Under the pieces are notes generated by a model. That model did not search any database, was not told the origin of the DNA, and saw nothing but the letters and a program-made list of their open reading frames with translations. From positions 1-18,207 of the forward strand of contig JAEOSV010000027.1 in NCBI GenBank assembly GCA_016840185.1: 18,207 nt of DNA, in the 5' to 3' direction. This document shows positions 1-8,040 of this stretch, piece by piece. The first letter of the stretch is position 1; each line of letters opens with the position of its first letter. A program made the translations under genes and the position numbers. This stretch comes from Candidatus Hermodarchaeota archaeon. Its GTDB lineage: Archaea; Asgardarchaeota; Hermodarchaeia; Hermodarchaeales; Hermodarchaeaceae.

Positions 1-603
1 ACAATGGAAAGATACGTAACTAGTTGCAGATTTTGTCTCATCGTGAATTATTCTAGTCGAATTATTGATCCCATACAATCACGTTGTGCGATTTTCCGTT
101 TTCCTCGTTTAGATGAAAAGGAATTGACTAAACGAATCAATTACATCGCAAAACAGGAAGAGGTTACAATATCTAAAGAAGGGTTGCAAGCGATTCTTTA
201 TGTATCAGGTGGTGATATGCGCCGTGCAATCAATGTGCTTCAAGCAGCATCTGTTATTGAAAAGCAAGTTGATGCAGATGCTGTTTTCACCACAACTGGA
301 AAGGCGCGACCAGAAGATGTCAGCCAGATGCTCCAATCTGCTTTAGATGGCAATTTCTTAGAAGCCCAAGATAAATTAAGGAATCTATTGATTTGGCAGG
401 GATTATCGGGGACTGACATCATAAGGCAAATTCACCGTGAAGTGATGAAACTAGGCATAGATGAAATGATTAAGGTTCAGTTAGTAGAAATGGTTGGTGA
501 AGCCGAATTTCGCTTGACCGAGGGAGCAGACCCAGAAATTCAGTTGAGCCACATTCTCGCAAAGTTTGCATTATTAACACAATCAAGTGAAAGTGGAAAA
601 TGA
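1..603 (+). CDS. rfcS: Replication factor C small subunit, C-terminal part (5' end outside window)
   Basis: This is the C-terminal ~200 residues of the clamp-loader small subunit, which with RFC-L loads the PCNA sliding clamp onto primer-template DNA. The frame is open to the left edge, so the gene is cut by the window, and the internal ATG at 4 is not the true start. The sequence begins at the end of the AAA+ domain and shows the RFC-box segment SRIIDPIQSRC, whose Arg acts in trans on the neighbouring ATP site in this family. The sensor-2 region GGDMRRAINVLQ and the all-helical collar domain follow. The TGA stop overlaps the ATG of the RFC large subunit (ATGA), implying translational coupling and co-expression. 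The subunit assignment is secure; Walker A and B lie outside the window. Confidence 0.95.
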   Translation, partial: TMERYVTSCRFCLIVNYSSRIIDPIQSRCAIFRFPRLDEKELTKRINYIAKQEEVTISKEGLQAILYVSGGDMRRAINVLQAASVIEKQVDADAVFTTTGKARPEDVSQMLQSALDGNFLEAQDKLRNLLIWQGLSGTDIIRQIHREVMKLGIDEMIKVQLVEMVGEAEFRLTEGADPEIQLSHILAKFALLTQSSESGK

Positions 604-1829
604 CCGACCAACCTTGGGTTGAAAAATACAAACCCCAACAAATCAGTGATCTTGTGGGAAACAAGAAAGCCATTTCTAAGATTGTGGAATGGCTACACAA
701 ATGGCCTAAAGGCATTGTGCGCAATCAGCGAGCCCTCTTGTTATTTGGTCCAGCAGGTGTCGGTAAAACAATTGCCGTGTATACAATTGCCAATGAATTG
801 GATTTCGAAGTTTTTGAGATTAATTCGAGTGTCAAGAGAAGTAAAAAAATGATGAACGAATTACTCAAAACTTCAACGAAAACTAGGTCCCTCACTGGTA
901 AACGGGGACGTGTTGTTCTAATAGATGAACTGGGGGGATTAAGCGGTAAATCTGATAGAGGGGCAGCTTCATCTATCAAGGATTACATCCAAGAAACACA
1001 AGTTCCCATTATTCTCATTTCTAGCGATGTTTCGGATGCAAAAATACGACCTTTATTGAAATTAAGCACATATATTGAAATTAATCCCATTAAAGACGAA
1101 GACATTGTCAAGAAACTCAAAAGTATCTGCGCTGATGAATCCCTCTCATTCGAAGAACAATCCTTAGAACGTTTAGCATCAAGCTCTAATGGAGATTTAA
1201 GAGCAGCCATTAATGATTTACAAACTTTGGGAGAAACTGGATTAAAATTAACTTCCAAAAGGGTCAATGATTTACTAAGAACAAGGGACCAGACAATTGA
1301 TATCAGTACAGCCCTTGACCGGATTTTTTATGCTGAGACTTGGAGAGAAGCAGTTTTTACAGCAAACCAGACAGATGCATATCCAGATGAGCTTATCCGC
1401 TGGATTAGTAACAACCTGCCAGTAGTCTATCCAAATTTGCACCAACAAGAGAAAGGGTGGAAATATCTGTCTAAAGCCAGTATTTTCAGTCGTCGAATCA
1501 CTCGCACTCAAAATTGGAGATTGCTTCCCTACTCCAAAGAACTCATGTGCCTCACAGGTTCAATAATGGGTGGAAAACCTACTGCAAAACATCCCAAATA
1601 CCGTTTCCCCGAATGGATAAGGCAAATGGGATTCTCACGGGGTTTACGCCAGAAACGGGCATTTATCGGTCAGGCTCTTTCTTCCATTACTCATCTTTCA
1701 GCTAGGAAAGCCTACAGAGAATACAAACCACTTCTCAAAGCTCTAATTGCAAAATCAGACCAAAAAGAGCAGATAAAACAAGATTTAGACTTATCAGAGG
1801 AACTGATTCAATTTATTCTGAAGGATTGA
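600..1829 (+). CDS. rfcL: Replication factor C large subunit
   Basis: 409-residue large subunit of the archaeal clamp loader; it pairs with the RFC small subunit encoded directly upstream. The N-terminus WVEKYKPQQISDLVGN is the family signature. Walker A is GPAGVGKT (residues 50-57) and Walker B is VVLIDELGG (105-113). The usual archaeal sequence there is DEVDG, so a Gly replaces the second Asp while the catalytic DE pair is kept. The SRC Arg motif is replaced by KIRPLLKLS, as expected of large subunits. The protein is somewhat shorter than many euryarchaeal RFC-L proteins, and I see no canonical PCNA-interacting QxxLxxFF/L box at the C-terminus, which ends EELIQFILKD. The start is the ATG in the ATGA overlap. 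The stop is 8 bp from the convergent regulator gene. Confidence 0.95.
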   Translation: MTDQPWVEKYKPQQISDLVGNKKAISKIVEWLHKWPKGIVRNQRALLLFGPAGVGKTIAVYTIANELDFEVFEINSSVKRSKKMMNELLKTSTKTRSLTGKRGRVVLIDELGGLSGKSDRGAASSIKDYIQETQVPIILISSDVSDAKIRPLLKLSTYIEINPIKDEDIVKKLKSICADESLSFEEQSLERLASSSNGDLRAAINDLQTLGETGLKLTSKRVNDLLRTRDQTIDISTALDRIFYAETWREAVFTANQTDAYPDELIRWISNNLPVVYPNLHQQEKGWKYLSKASIFSRRITRTQNWRLLPYSKELMCLTGSIMGGKPTAKHPKYRFPEWIRQMGFSRGLRQKRAFIGQALSSITHLSARKAYREYKPLLKALIAKSDQKEQIKQDLDLSEELIQFILKD

Positions 1830-1837
1830 ACTCCATA

Positions 1838-2158
1838 TCACTCGGATTTTTCCCATAGTTCGATAAATCTCCGAAGGGCTAGTGCCCGAAGATTCTCAAT
1901 TTTGTAGCGATAAATCCGAATTCGCCCAAACGTCTTTTCCTGAACAAGCTTGGCACGTTCTAGAAGTTGAAGATGTCTTCGTGTTGTACTGTGATTCAGC
2001 TGTGCTCTCCTTGCGATTTCAGAGATATTCAACTCTCCACACTCAGCTAGAAGGCGAATAATCTTAATTCGCCCACGCGAGGAAAAGAGAATTTCAACAG
2101 GAATTGGTCGATCATCCGGTAGCTGTTCAACTAGTGGGATGTTAGTTTTCTCAACCAC
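1838..2158 (-). CDS. ArsR-like winged-helix regulator coupled to Orc1/Cdc6
   Basis: 106-residue small DNA-binding protein. Residues ~23-100 form a winged helix of ArsR/MarR-like layout: a start helix (SSRGRIKIIRLLAE), then LNISEIARRAQLNHSTTRRHLQLLERAKLV (helix-turn-helix with recognition helix) and a basic wing containing RIRIYRYKIE. No metal-binding Cys motif is visible. The start is GTG at 2156-2158, inside the end of the upstream orc gene (8-bp overlap), so the two are probably co-translated. This suggests a partner or regulator tied to the Orc protein, but its target is unknown. It ends 8 bp from the convergent rfcL stop. Confidence is high for a wHTH protein and low for its function. Confidence 0.8.
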   Translation of the reverse strand: MVEKTNIPLVEQLPDDRPIPVEILFSSRGRIKIIRLLAECGELNISEIARRAQLNHSTTRRHLQLLERAKLVQEKTFGRIRIYRYKIENLRALALRRFIELWEKSE

Positions 2159-3362
2159 GTTTTACACCCACTTTCCTTCTTTCAAGAAGTAGTTCTAGTT
2201 CAAGTTCCAAGACAGCCGCAGGGATATCCGGCAGACTGATTAGAGTAGTTTTTCCGCGTTGCCCAGCACTCGAGATTTTCGTAGCAAGAATTCCTAATCC
2301 TACAAGGTCTTGGATGTATGCCCATATCTGAGTATGAGAACGAGGAACCTGCGCATATTCTTCGCAAACAAGTCCATAGCGCGCTTCAAGCGCTCCAGTG
2401 GTGACATAGGCGTCTTCCGATGGCTTCAATAATCTACACACGGCAAGCAAAAGGAGAACTCGATGCGTTGGCAAATCCACGAGGACTTCTCGTCGAATTT
2501 CAGGAGTGATGAAAGCCTTTGCACTTCGCACAAATTCAGGCAATATCCGAAGCACACCCTTTTCATCGGCCATCTTGCCGGCATTATACAACACTTCTAA
2601 GGCGTAACGTGCATCTCCAGATGCTCCTGCGATGTCGGCAATCAAATCGATTGTGCTAGAAGGCACTGCGCCATCCAACACAGCCTCTTTTACCCGAAAA
2701 TTCAAGATGTCCCTAAGCTGACGTGGGTTATACCGGTTAAATCGTAGCATATTCTTTTGGAGAGTGCTCCATGTACTTGGATCAAGAATATAACCAAAAA
2801 GGGGATTACGGCTTATTCCAATTAGAGAAACGCGTTGCTGGGCGTTTAGTTGATCGTCGACGGTGCGGGATAGCGAATAGAGCAGCTCTTCTCCACGACG
2901 TTTTAGAAACACCCCAAGCTCATCCAGTGTTATGAGCAAGTAGAGATTATTCGACTCAATATACTCCAGAATTATTGAAAGGAGTTCCTGAGTGGATAAG
3001 CCTCGAAGTGGAATGCCAGTCTGAAACGCGGAGAGAATCTTGTTTAGAATCATATATTCCGTTCGTTCACGGCGCGCATTTACGTGTACGTAGACTAGAT
3101 CGAATCCATGGCTTTTCGCAATTTCGCATAGTAATTTTCCGAATAGTTTGGTTACAGATGTTTTTCCTGATCCCGTGTCACCAACAATTAGCACTTTTTG
3201 TGACACTCGACCAGGTGCTTCGATTACACCGCGAAACAGCTGTGTTAGCTTACGTAGATGATCCTCACGATGGGGTAGGTTTGGAGGTACATAATCGATG
3301 GAAAGCTTCGCCTCATCGACGAATACAGATGGGCGTTGTAATTCATGTCGAATAATCTCCAT
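2151..3362 (-). CDS. Orc1/Cdc6-family replication initiator, divergent paralogue
   Basis: 403-residue AAA+ protein of the Orc1/Cdc6 family, which marks origins and recruits MCM. After a lead-in YVPPNLPHREDHLRKL typical of the family it has Walker A GDTGSGKTS (61-69), Walker B LLITLDELG (141-149), sensor 1 VSLIGISRN, sensor 2 SGDARYALEVL, and a C-terminal winged helix (about 310-400). Walker B is DELG rather than the usual DE(I/A)D, and the protein differs clearly from the second Orc at 16086-17321. I chose ATG 3360-3362 because GGAG lies 8 nt upstream and a TATA box (3405-3413) predicts transcription from about 3383. A frame opening at 3458 would start upstream of that transcript. It overlaps a winged-helix gene by 8 bp. 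It may act at another origin or as a regulator; I see no full origin box next to it. Confidence 0.88.
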   Translation of the reverse strand: MEIIRHELQRPSVFVDEAKLSIDYVPPNLPHREDHLRKLTQLFRGVIEAPGRVSQKVLIVGDTGSGKTSVTKLFGKLLCEIAKSHGFDLVYVHVNARRERTEYMILNKILSAFQTGIPLRGLSTQELLSIILEYIESNNLYLLITLDELGVFLKRRGEELLYSLSRTVDDQLNAQQRVSLIGISRNPLFGYILDPSTWSTLQKNMLRFNRYNPRQLRDILNFRVKEAVLDGAVPSSTIDLIADIAGASGDARYALEVLYNAGKMADEKGVLRILPEFVRSAKAFITPEIRREVLVDLPTHRVLLLLAVCRLLKPSEDAYVTTGALEARYGLVCEEYAQVPRSHTQIWAYIQDLVGLGILATKISSAGQRGKTTLISLPDIPAAVLELELELLLERRKVGVKRG

Positions 3363-3404
3363 CCTGTGTTCTCCATTCGCGGTATTTTGAACAGTGAGGG
3401 GGTG

Positions 3405-3413
3405 TAATAAAAG
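3405..3413 (-). promoter_or_regulatory. TATA box of the Orc1/Cdc6-wHTH operon
   Basis: On the minus strand this reads CTTTTATTA. It lies about 45 nt upstream of the ATG at 3362, predicting a transcription start near 3383 and a short leader that holds the GGAG ribosome site. The same CTTTTATTA sequence recurs upstream of the winged-helix gene at 15065-15517. Confidence 0.55.
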
Positions 3414-3482
3414 AACAGACAGAGTTGAAGATAAGTGAATTTGTGCTCTACACGGCAATTTAGGGGTGACAAAGACAATGAT

Positions 3483-4019
3483 TCATTTTTCGTCAAGAAC
3501 TTCGGAAAATACACGGGTTTGAAGATATTCACTCAATACAGTTAAGGCGTAGCTGGCGAGACGTGAGTTTTCACATTGCGGACAGTTGTGTCTTCGAAGT
3601 TGGGCTGCGTTAAGAATCCGATTGAGTGTGACATGAATGTCACGTGAGTCATTAACGAGCAACGAGATACGATCTTCAGGAACATCAATTTTTTCCTTTA
3701 GGGAAATTCTTCCTCTGCGCCCTTCATCGAGAAAAAGAACAAGAAATACAAGAGCCATGAGCCCAGTTATCGTGTAACGAACGGGAACAGACAAGATTGG
3801 ATGAGTAAACGAGATATCTGCCAATCCCAGAAGAAGCTCTGAAGCTGAGAAGCTTATCGCTACAATTGCCAATCCCACCAAAGTGAATACTGCACGTATC
3901 CGTCGACGAGCATACACATCTTTGATTATTGTGTCAATAAACAGAAACTCCCCAATGAGCGGGTAGAGTAGAAATAGTAGAGTTGCCCGCATCCTTGAGA
4001 CAGGTTTGTGTTGACCCAT
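3483..4019 (-). CDS. Membrane protein with C-terminal Cys-pair motif, unknown function
   Basis: 178-residue protein with no family I recognise. Three hydrophobic segments (about 11-29, 42-66 and 76-98) are separated by short basic loops such as DVYARRRIR, so it should sit in the cytoplasmic membrane. The soluble tail (100-178) carries H144, C146 and C149 (HNCPQC), half of a possible metal site or a redox pair. The start is ATG 4017-4019; an inner Met at residue 10 is possible. A TATA-like TAAATATACC on the minus strand (4071-4080) fits a short leader. The gene lies 120 bp upstream of the Orc1/Cdc6 gene on the same strand, which has its own TATA box, so co-transcription is uncertain. It is divergent from the OST3-like gene. 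Confidence 0.7.
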   Translation of the reverse strand: MGQHKPVSRMRATLLFLLYPLIGEFLFIDTIIKDVYARRRIRAVFTLVGLAIVAISFSASELLLGLADISFTHPILSVPVRYTITGLMALVFLVLFLDEGRRGRISLKEKIDVPEDRISLLVNDSRDIHVTLNRILNAAQLRRHNCPQCENSRLASYALTVLSEYLQTRVFSEVLDEK

Positions 4020-4192
4020 ACACGAATCCCTTTCTCACTGCTTAACCAATTAGATGGATTAAAAACTGTTGGTATATTTAGACCCATTTCGTGACACTCG
4101 GGCCAATTAACTCTCACGATTAACACTCCCCCCTCCCAACCAGCCTATATCCTTGGATAGTTAATTTTCGGACTAAGGATACTAGAGTAAAG

Positions 4193-4200
4193 AATATATA
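4193..4200 (+). promoter_or_regulatory. TATA box of the OST3-like gene
   Basis: AATATATA lies about 50 nt upstream of the ATG at 4249, which predicts a start of transcription near 4225. A ribosome site GGTGA (4240-4244) sits 4 nt before the ATG. The rest of the 4020-4248 gap is mainly the divergent promoter region of the membrane-protein gene; I see no origin box in it. Confidence 0.55.
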
Positions 4201-4248
4201 GCGTTCGTGGGGTCTATTTCAGGTCCACTAGCCGATGTTGGTGAATAG

Positions 4249-4680
4249 ATGTCTGATCTTTGGTGGCCTAAATTCATTCGGAAGCCCAGGCTGAAACTAA
4301 AAATGCCTCAATTTGGCGAACTCCGCATGCCTTCGAAGTGGATATTATTTGCCGTTGTGTTAGTAATCTATTACTTTGTCGTCAGTGGAGGAATGTTTGT
4401 TCTTTCCTACGAAACCCAGCCAGTGATTGATACTGGATCGGGTATTCTTACGCTCTATCCTGGGTTACACCGACAGCTTTTGATTGAGGGAATCGTTGGT
4501 GGTGCCCTATACTTCATTGGGTTTGCAGGCTTCTATCTCGTGTACCAAAGTACGAGGAATATTTACCGACCACGATACTCCCAAATGATGCTTGCAGTCG
4601 GATTAGTACTCATTCTTGTTTCATTCTTTGGCTGTCAATGGCTGATTGCGCTTAAACTTCAGTTGGCAACACAGTTCTGA
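4249..4680 (+). CDS. OST3/OST6-OSTC-like oligosaccharyltransferase subunit
   Basis: 143-residue protein with three membrane segments (about 31-53, 78-99, 111-135). Its layout and motifs match eukaryotic OSTC/DC2 and the membrane part of OST3/OST6. The N-terminal PRLKLKMP...MPS segment precedes the first membrane helix, which is followed by YYFVVSGG, an EG-containing second helix, and LILVSFF before a final LKL. As I recall human OSTC, it has LKLKKP, HMPS, a GG after helix 1 and LLSFF at equivalent places. In eukaryotes this subunit helps dock the Stt3 catalytic subunit for N-glycosylation. Here it would be a partner of an archaeal AglB/Stt3, in the membrane. No thioredoxin domain is present, unlike full OST3/6. 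It is a single gene with its own TATA box. The homology is from motif recall, not a search. Confidence 0.82.
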   Translation: MSDLWWPKFIRKPRLKLKMPQFGELRMPSKWILFAVVLVIYYFVVSGGMFVLSYETQPVIDTGSGILTLYPGLHRQLLIEGIVGGALYFIGFAGFYLVYQSTRNIYRPRYSQMMLAVGLVLILVSFFGCQWLIALKLQLATQF

Positions 4681-4717
4681 TAGATTAATCAACTGCTAAA
4701 GAAGAAAGTGTGATTGA

Positions 4718-5284
4718 CTACCATGGTTCTTTTTTCAGTCGGAGGAGATACCCGATTACATTAGCCAGTAGATGAATCAACGGAGTAACTATCAACAAGA
4801 AGAGCGCCAGAACCAATGGAATTGGTGTCACAATCGCACCCAGAAGTATTGCCATAATCAGAAAATCGAGTTGATCAAGTATGGGAGCTGGTCGACCTCG
4901 AGCAAGTTTCAAGCGTCTTTTAATAAGCGAACCAATCAAGTCCCCAACAAGTGCACCTAAAGCAACCAATACCACAAGCGGAAGAGTTACCATTACCACA
5001 GGTACAAATTCTGGAGGAAGATACAGATACTGAATTATCAAATTCAGAAGGAAAGGAGCTGTATACACTTGAAGGGCCCCAATAAACACACCGAAACTCC
5101 ATCCAATTAGAAATCCTTCCCAAGTCTTGCCTGGGCCAAAAACAGGCTGATCATCTCCTAACTGACGCCCACCATCTATCGGATGACGAAATTTTATAAA
5201 TTTGGCAAACACTGCAAATCCATTCGCTATATACGCAGGGAGCACATACCAGAAACCAAGGAGAAGTAGGATTGGGTGAGACAT
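4718..5284 (-). CDS. carS: CDP-archaeol synthase
   Basis: 188-residue integral membrane enzyme that transfers CTP-derived cytidylate to digeranylgeranylglyceryl phosphate, making the CDP-activated precursor of archaeal polar lipids. Family markers are LPAYIANGFAV near the N-terminus, PIDGG (35-39), the GPGKTWEG loop (50-57), and GALVGDLIGSLIKRR followed by LDQLDFL. Several hydrophobic helices fill the rest. I chose the ATG at 5282-5284, 16 nt after the radB stop; a TTG at 5291-5293 would add three residues. Neither has a strong ribosome site, so coupling to radB is likely. The stop is 37 bp from the convergent OST3-like gene. Expression with radB and a helicase gene is odd functionally and may just reflect gene packing. 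Confidence 0.93.
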   Translation of the reverse strand: MSHPILLLLGFWYVLPAYIANGFAVFAKFIKFRHPIDGGRQLGDDQPVFGPGKTWEGFLIGWSFGVFIGALQVYTAPFLLNLIIQYLYLPPEFVPVVMVTLPLVVLVALGALVGDLIGSLIKRRLKLARGRPAPILDQLDFLIMAILLGAIVTPIPLVLALFLLIVTPLIHLLANVIGYLLRLKKEPW

Positions 5285-5300
5285 TTCGGTCAACTTGATT

Positions 5301-5984
5301 TTATTCTCGAAATCCTGATGATTGGAGATTCAGCATTAGAATTATCGGTTCAGATTCTTCCATTTGTGTCAACTTAAATTCTCTGTAACCTTTAGATTCT
5401 GTTCTGGTAATTTGGAGAGTATATGTACTCCAATATGAAGCAACGGATTCAGCCACAGGGAGAAAGCCTTCTTCGTCATCAATACTCCCTCGTGCTTGAT
5501 TTACAACAATGACTGCCAGATTTGAAGACCGGGCGGTGTTAGTAATCATTCCGAATTGTTGATTCAACTTCCGATTCAACATAACGTTGTCCGTGTCAGG
5601 TCCATATTCCCTTCGATACTGAGAAACGATTGTATCAAATACAATCAACTTAACATCTGGTGATAAGAGGGACTCGAGATTGGATACAAATTTTGATTGT
5701 TCTTTGAAGCTTCCCAGAGAAATTACTGTGATTAGTGGAGAAATTTCACTGAATTGCTTTGAGGCCATTTGCTTTAAACGAACCAGGGGAAACTTACCCT
5801 CTAAATTTACATAAAAAACCCGATTCCCTTTTCGTGCAGTATTGATGGCAAATTGCAAAGCAAGCGTGCTTTTTCCCACTCCTCCCGGCCCAAATATGTG
5901 GAAAATATCACCCCTATCAAGTCCACCTTCTAGGGCATCATCAAGTGATGCAACACCCGACGGGATTAGTTCTCTATTTTCCAT
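5301..5984 (-). CDS. radB: RadB recombinase paralogue
   Basis: 227-residue RecA/RadA-like ATPase core without the N-terminal helix-hairpin-helix domain of RadA, the length and form typical of RadB. Walker A is GPGGVGKST (32-40) and Walker B is LIVFD (113-117). NLEGKF follows strand 2, and AVIVVNQ ends the strand that carries the sensor Gln. RadB is thought to act in archaeal homologous recombination as a mediator of RadA. The start ATG (5982-5984) has the ribosome site GGTGAT 5 nt upstream. It lies downstream of the XPD-like helicase gene and just upstream of carS on the same strand. A near-perfect AT-rich palindrome (6004-6024) sits immediately upstream and could hold its promoter or operator. 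Confidence 0.9.
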   Translation of the reverse strand: MENRELIPSGVASLDDALEGGLDRGDIFHIFGPGGVGKSTLALQFAINTARKGNRVFYVNLEGKFPLVRLKQMASKQFSEISPLITVISLGSFKEQSKFVSNLESLLSPDVKLIVFDTIVSQYRREYGPDTDNVMLNRKLNQQFGMITNTARSSNLAVIVVNQARGSIDDEEGFLPVAESVASYWSTYTLQITRTESKGYREFKLTQMEESEPIILMLNLQSSGFRE

Positions 5985-6000
5985 TTGAAATCACCATTTA

Positions 6001-6036
6001 TTCAATAAATTCAATGAATTTATTATTTTTATTGAA
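6001..6036. repeat. AT-rich palindromic element A (upstream of radB)
   Basis: Positions 6004-6024 form a perfect palindrome with 10-bp arms (AATAAATTCA / TGAATTTATT) around one central A. Flanking TTCAA and TTGAA copies extend the symmetry. It starts 17 bp upstream of the radB start and shares ATTCAATGAA with elements in other gaps of this window. Confidence 0.6.
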
Positions 6037-6048
6037 ACTCAACTCGAA

Positions 6049-7986
6049 TTATGTCATTGAATAAAATGTTCTTAGGTGATCAAAGAGCACACCATCAGCA
6101 TCATTAGAACCCATTAAGTTTTCGTGTATCCAGCCAGGCAGTAAACTCCTGCAATATGGAGTTGCATATCGATCATCCAGAAATACTATTGCTCCGCGAT
6201 CTTCTAACCTTCGGATAGATCGTCCAGCAGCCTGAGATGCTGTTCGTAGTGCTGGTAGTTGATAACCATATAATCGTCCCTTATTTTGAAACTGGCTTTC
6301 TAAATACTCGATTCGAACTGATTCAATAGGACTTGGCCTCGCATATGGAACTCCGACAACGACCACTGTTTCCATTTCTTGTCCTGGATAATCTTCTCCC
6401 TCGCTATTTCGTCCACTCAGAACACCCAGAAGGACAGCTCCATCTTCAGCTTTCTGTTTGAACTTCTGTATCATTGAATCGTTTTTACTTGAAGACATGC
6501 CGGGTTTTTCTTTGAAAAGCTCCCGATTCAGTTTATCTTCTAATCCAGCATCAAGTAGAGATTGCAACACTCCATATGACGGAACGAAGACCCCAGTATT
6601 ATGTGGAGTTGCATGACAGGCTTCTACGACGCGACGAGTGATTTTTTCAAACATTCTCGGGGTTCGATAATTCATCTTGGTTGTAACCCCGAGACTGATT
6701 ATTGAGAAGATTTGATTTCTAGTAAAAGGAGAAGGCAAATTCAATACACGTGTATTTTCAGGTAGACCAACTAAGTCAATATGAGCACTTGTTGGTTCTA
6801 AAGTGCCTGATAGATGAACCGATGCTTGACAAGACTCCAATATTGAAGCTGTTGAAGTTCGTGGATCTAATGCAACTATTTCAAGACTATTGGATGATTT
6901 TTTCAATGTTCTTCGAGTCAAAAAGAATGCAGCATCAGCTCTTCGAAGAAAGAAGCACCACTTATCAAAGAACCTTGCCATGGAATGGAGGTAACTAATT
7001 GGTGGTTTATCTTCTGCTAATAATTTGTATAGCACTTTTTCACCAATTTGCATCATGGTTTTAGCAAATTTGTTGAAATCCTTGATTTTCATTATCTGAC
7101 AAAACTCTGTAGTCAATTCAACAGGATCTAATGGAATTTCTAATTCAGATTGCGTATCTAGAATCTGTCGGACTTTGTCTTCTAGAGTCCGACTAAACTT
7201 GTAAAGAACTTGAAGGTCGTATCTTTTTGCTTCTTTTTGAGCCTGTTGAATTGCTGAAAGTGACAAGCGGGCTGATGCCAGTTCAACTGCAATACGAGGT
7301 AGGTTATGAGCTTCGTCAAGTATGAGAATAGACTTAGAAATTGGGGTGTCAAAGGCACTAAAGAATAATGAGCTAATATTAGGATTGAAAATCCGAAAAT
7401 AGGTTGTTGCTACAACGGTCACCAATGGTAGTAGACGCTTTGAAAGCTCATAGGGACAAACCCTTTCGGATCTACAGATAGCCCGAAGTTCTAATCCTGA
7501 AAGTGGTACTTGAAAAAACCTGTCCAGGTATTTAGAATCTTTTTTTGATTTCCTTAGAAAGTTTTGATAATATTCACAGCGTTCCGAACGTTTGAGCTGA
7601 CTGCAAATGAATCCAGCAACTAGAGCATTTGTTGCATATTTCTGAACTAAGGGATTAAGGCATGAAGAAGCCCGACCCCGAAAAACCATGCCATTAACTC
7701 CGGTTGATTCGGAAATTGGCCGTAGTTCTTGCATAACTCGATCAAGTTGTTTGTGAGTTCGGGCAACATAGATAATTCCTAACTTCTTCTCATTCAAGAG
7801 TGGGAGGACCCCAGATAAAGCAGCAATTGTTTTTCCAAATCCGTTAGCAGCCTCGACACAAAGATGATTCCCGATTGCACAATTTTCTTGAATGGACTGA
7901 ATAAGGGAAAGCTGACCTGGTCTGGGCGTTGTATAGGGAAAGTATTGTTCGAAACTTTTTGAACCCATTAATTTAGTCCTCATCAT
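6049..7986 (-). CDS. XPD/Rad3-family (DinG-like) Fe-S superfamily 2 DNA helicase
   Basis: 645-residue 5'-3' DNA helicase of the XPD/Rad3 group, likely acting in repair or removal of structured DNA. It opens with FPYTTPRPGQL (Q-motif region). Motif I is AANGFGKT (46-53), with Asn replacing the more usual Thr or Cys. Four cysteines for the 4Fe-4S domain fit C109, C128, C137 and C177 (VCPYELSK). DEAH is at 224-227. The second RecA domain carries the NSEGEDYPG segment and motif VI QAAGRSIRR (585-593). Length is in the family range. The annotated start is ATG 7984-7986. The Met at 7966-7968 (residue 7) has GAGG 9 nt upstream and is an equally good start, giving an N-terminus closer to XPD. It heads the block with radB and carS. 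Confidence 0.92.
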   Translation of the reverse strand: MMRTKLMGSKSFEQYFPYTTPRPGQLSLIQSIQENCAIGNHLCVEAANGFGKTIAALSGVLPLLNEKKLGIIYVARTHKQLDRVMQELRPISESTGVNGMVFRGRASSCLNPLVQKYATNALVAGFICSQLKRSERCEYYQNFLRKSKKDSKYLDRFFQVPLSGLELRAICRSERVCPYELSKRLLPLVTVVATTYFRIFNPNISSLFFSAFDTPISKSILILDEAHNLPRIAVELASARLSLSAIQQAQKEAKRYDLQVLYKFSRTLEDKVRQILDTQSELEIPLDPVELTTEFCQIMKIKDFNKFAKTMMQIGEKVLYKLLAEDKPPISYLHSMARFFDKWCFFLRRADAAFFLTRRTLKKSSNSLEIVALDPRTSTASILESCQASVHLSGTLEPTSAHIDLVGLPENTRVLNLPSPFTRNQIFSIISLGVTTKMNYRTPRMFEKITRRVVEACHATPHNTGVFVPSYGVLQSLLDAGLEDKLNRELFKEKPGMSSSKNDSMIQKFKQKAEDGAVLLGVLSGRNSEGEDYPGQEMETVVVVGVPYARPSPIESVRIEYLESQFQNKGRLYGYQLPALRTASQAAGRSIRRLEDRGAIVFLDDRYATPYCRSLLPGWIHENLMGSNDADGVLFDHLRTFYSMT

Positions 7987-8040
7987 CTGAATACGCTAGT
8001 GGAATAAAAACTCCATTCAATCATCAAGATAATCTTCATC

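Noticed and set aside
2391..2402. GCTCCAGTGGTG inside the second orc gene as an ORB core
   Set aside because: Half of the palindrome and the G-string are missing and it lies in coding sequence.
3394..3406. G-rich run GTGAGGGGGTGTA as an origin box for the second Orc
   Set aside because: The TTCCAGTGGAA core is absent next to it; a G-string alone is not an ORB.
3363..3458. N-terminal extension of the Orc1/Cdc6 gene to an upstream start
   Set aside because: The extra 32 residues do not resemble the family, and the TATA box at 3405-3413 places the transcript start downstream of that codon; ATG 3362 has a good ribosome site.
3628..3643. Palindrome GTGACATGAATGTCAC as an operator
   Set aside because: It is inside the coding sequence of the membrane protein, is not repeated elsewhere, and may arise from codons for S-R-D-I-H-V-T.
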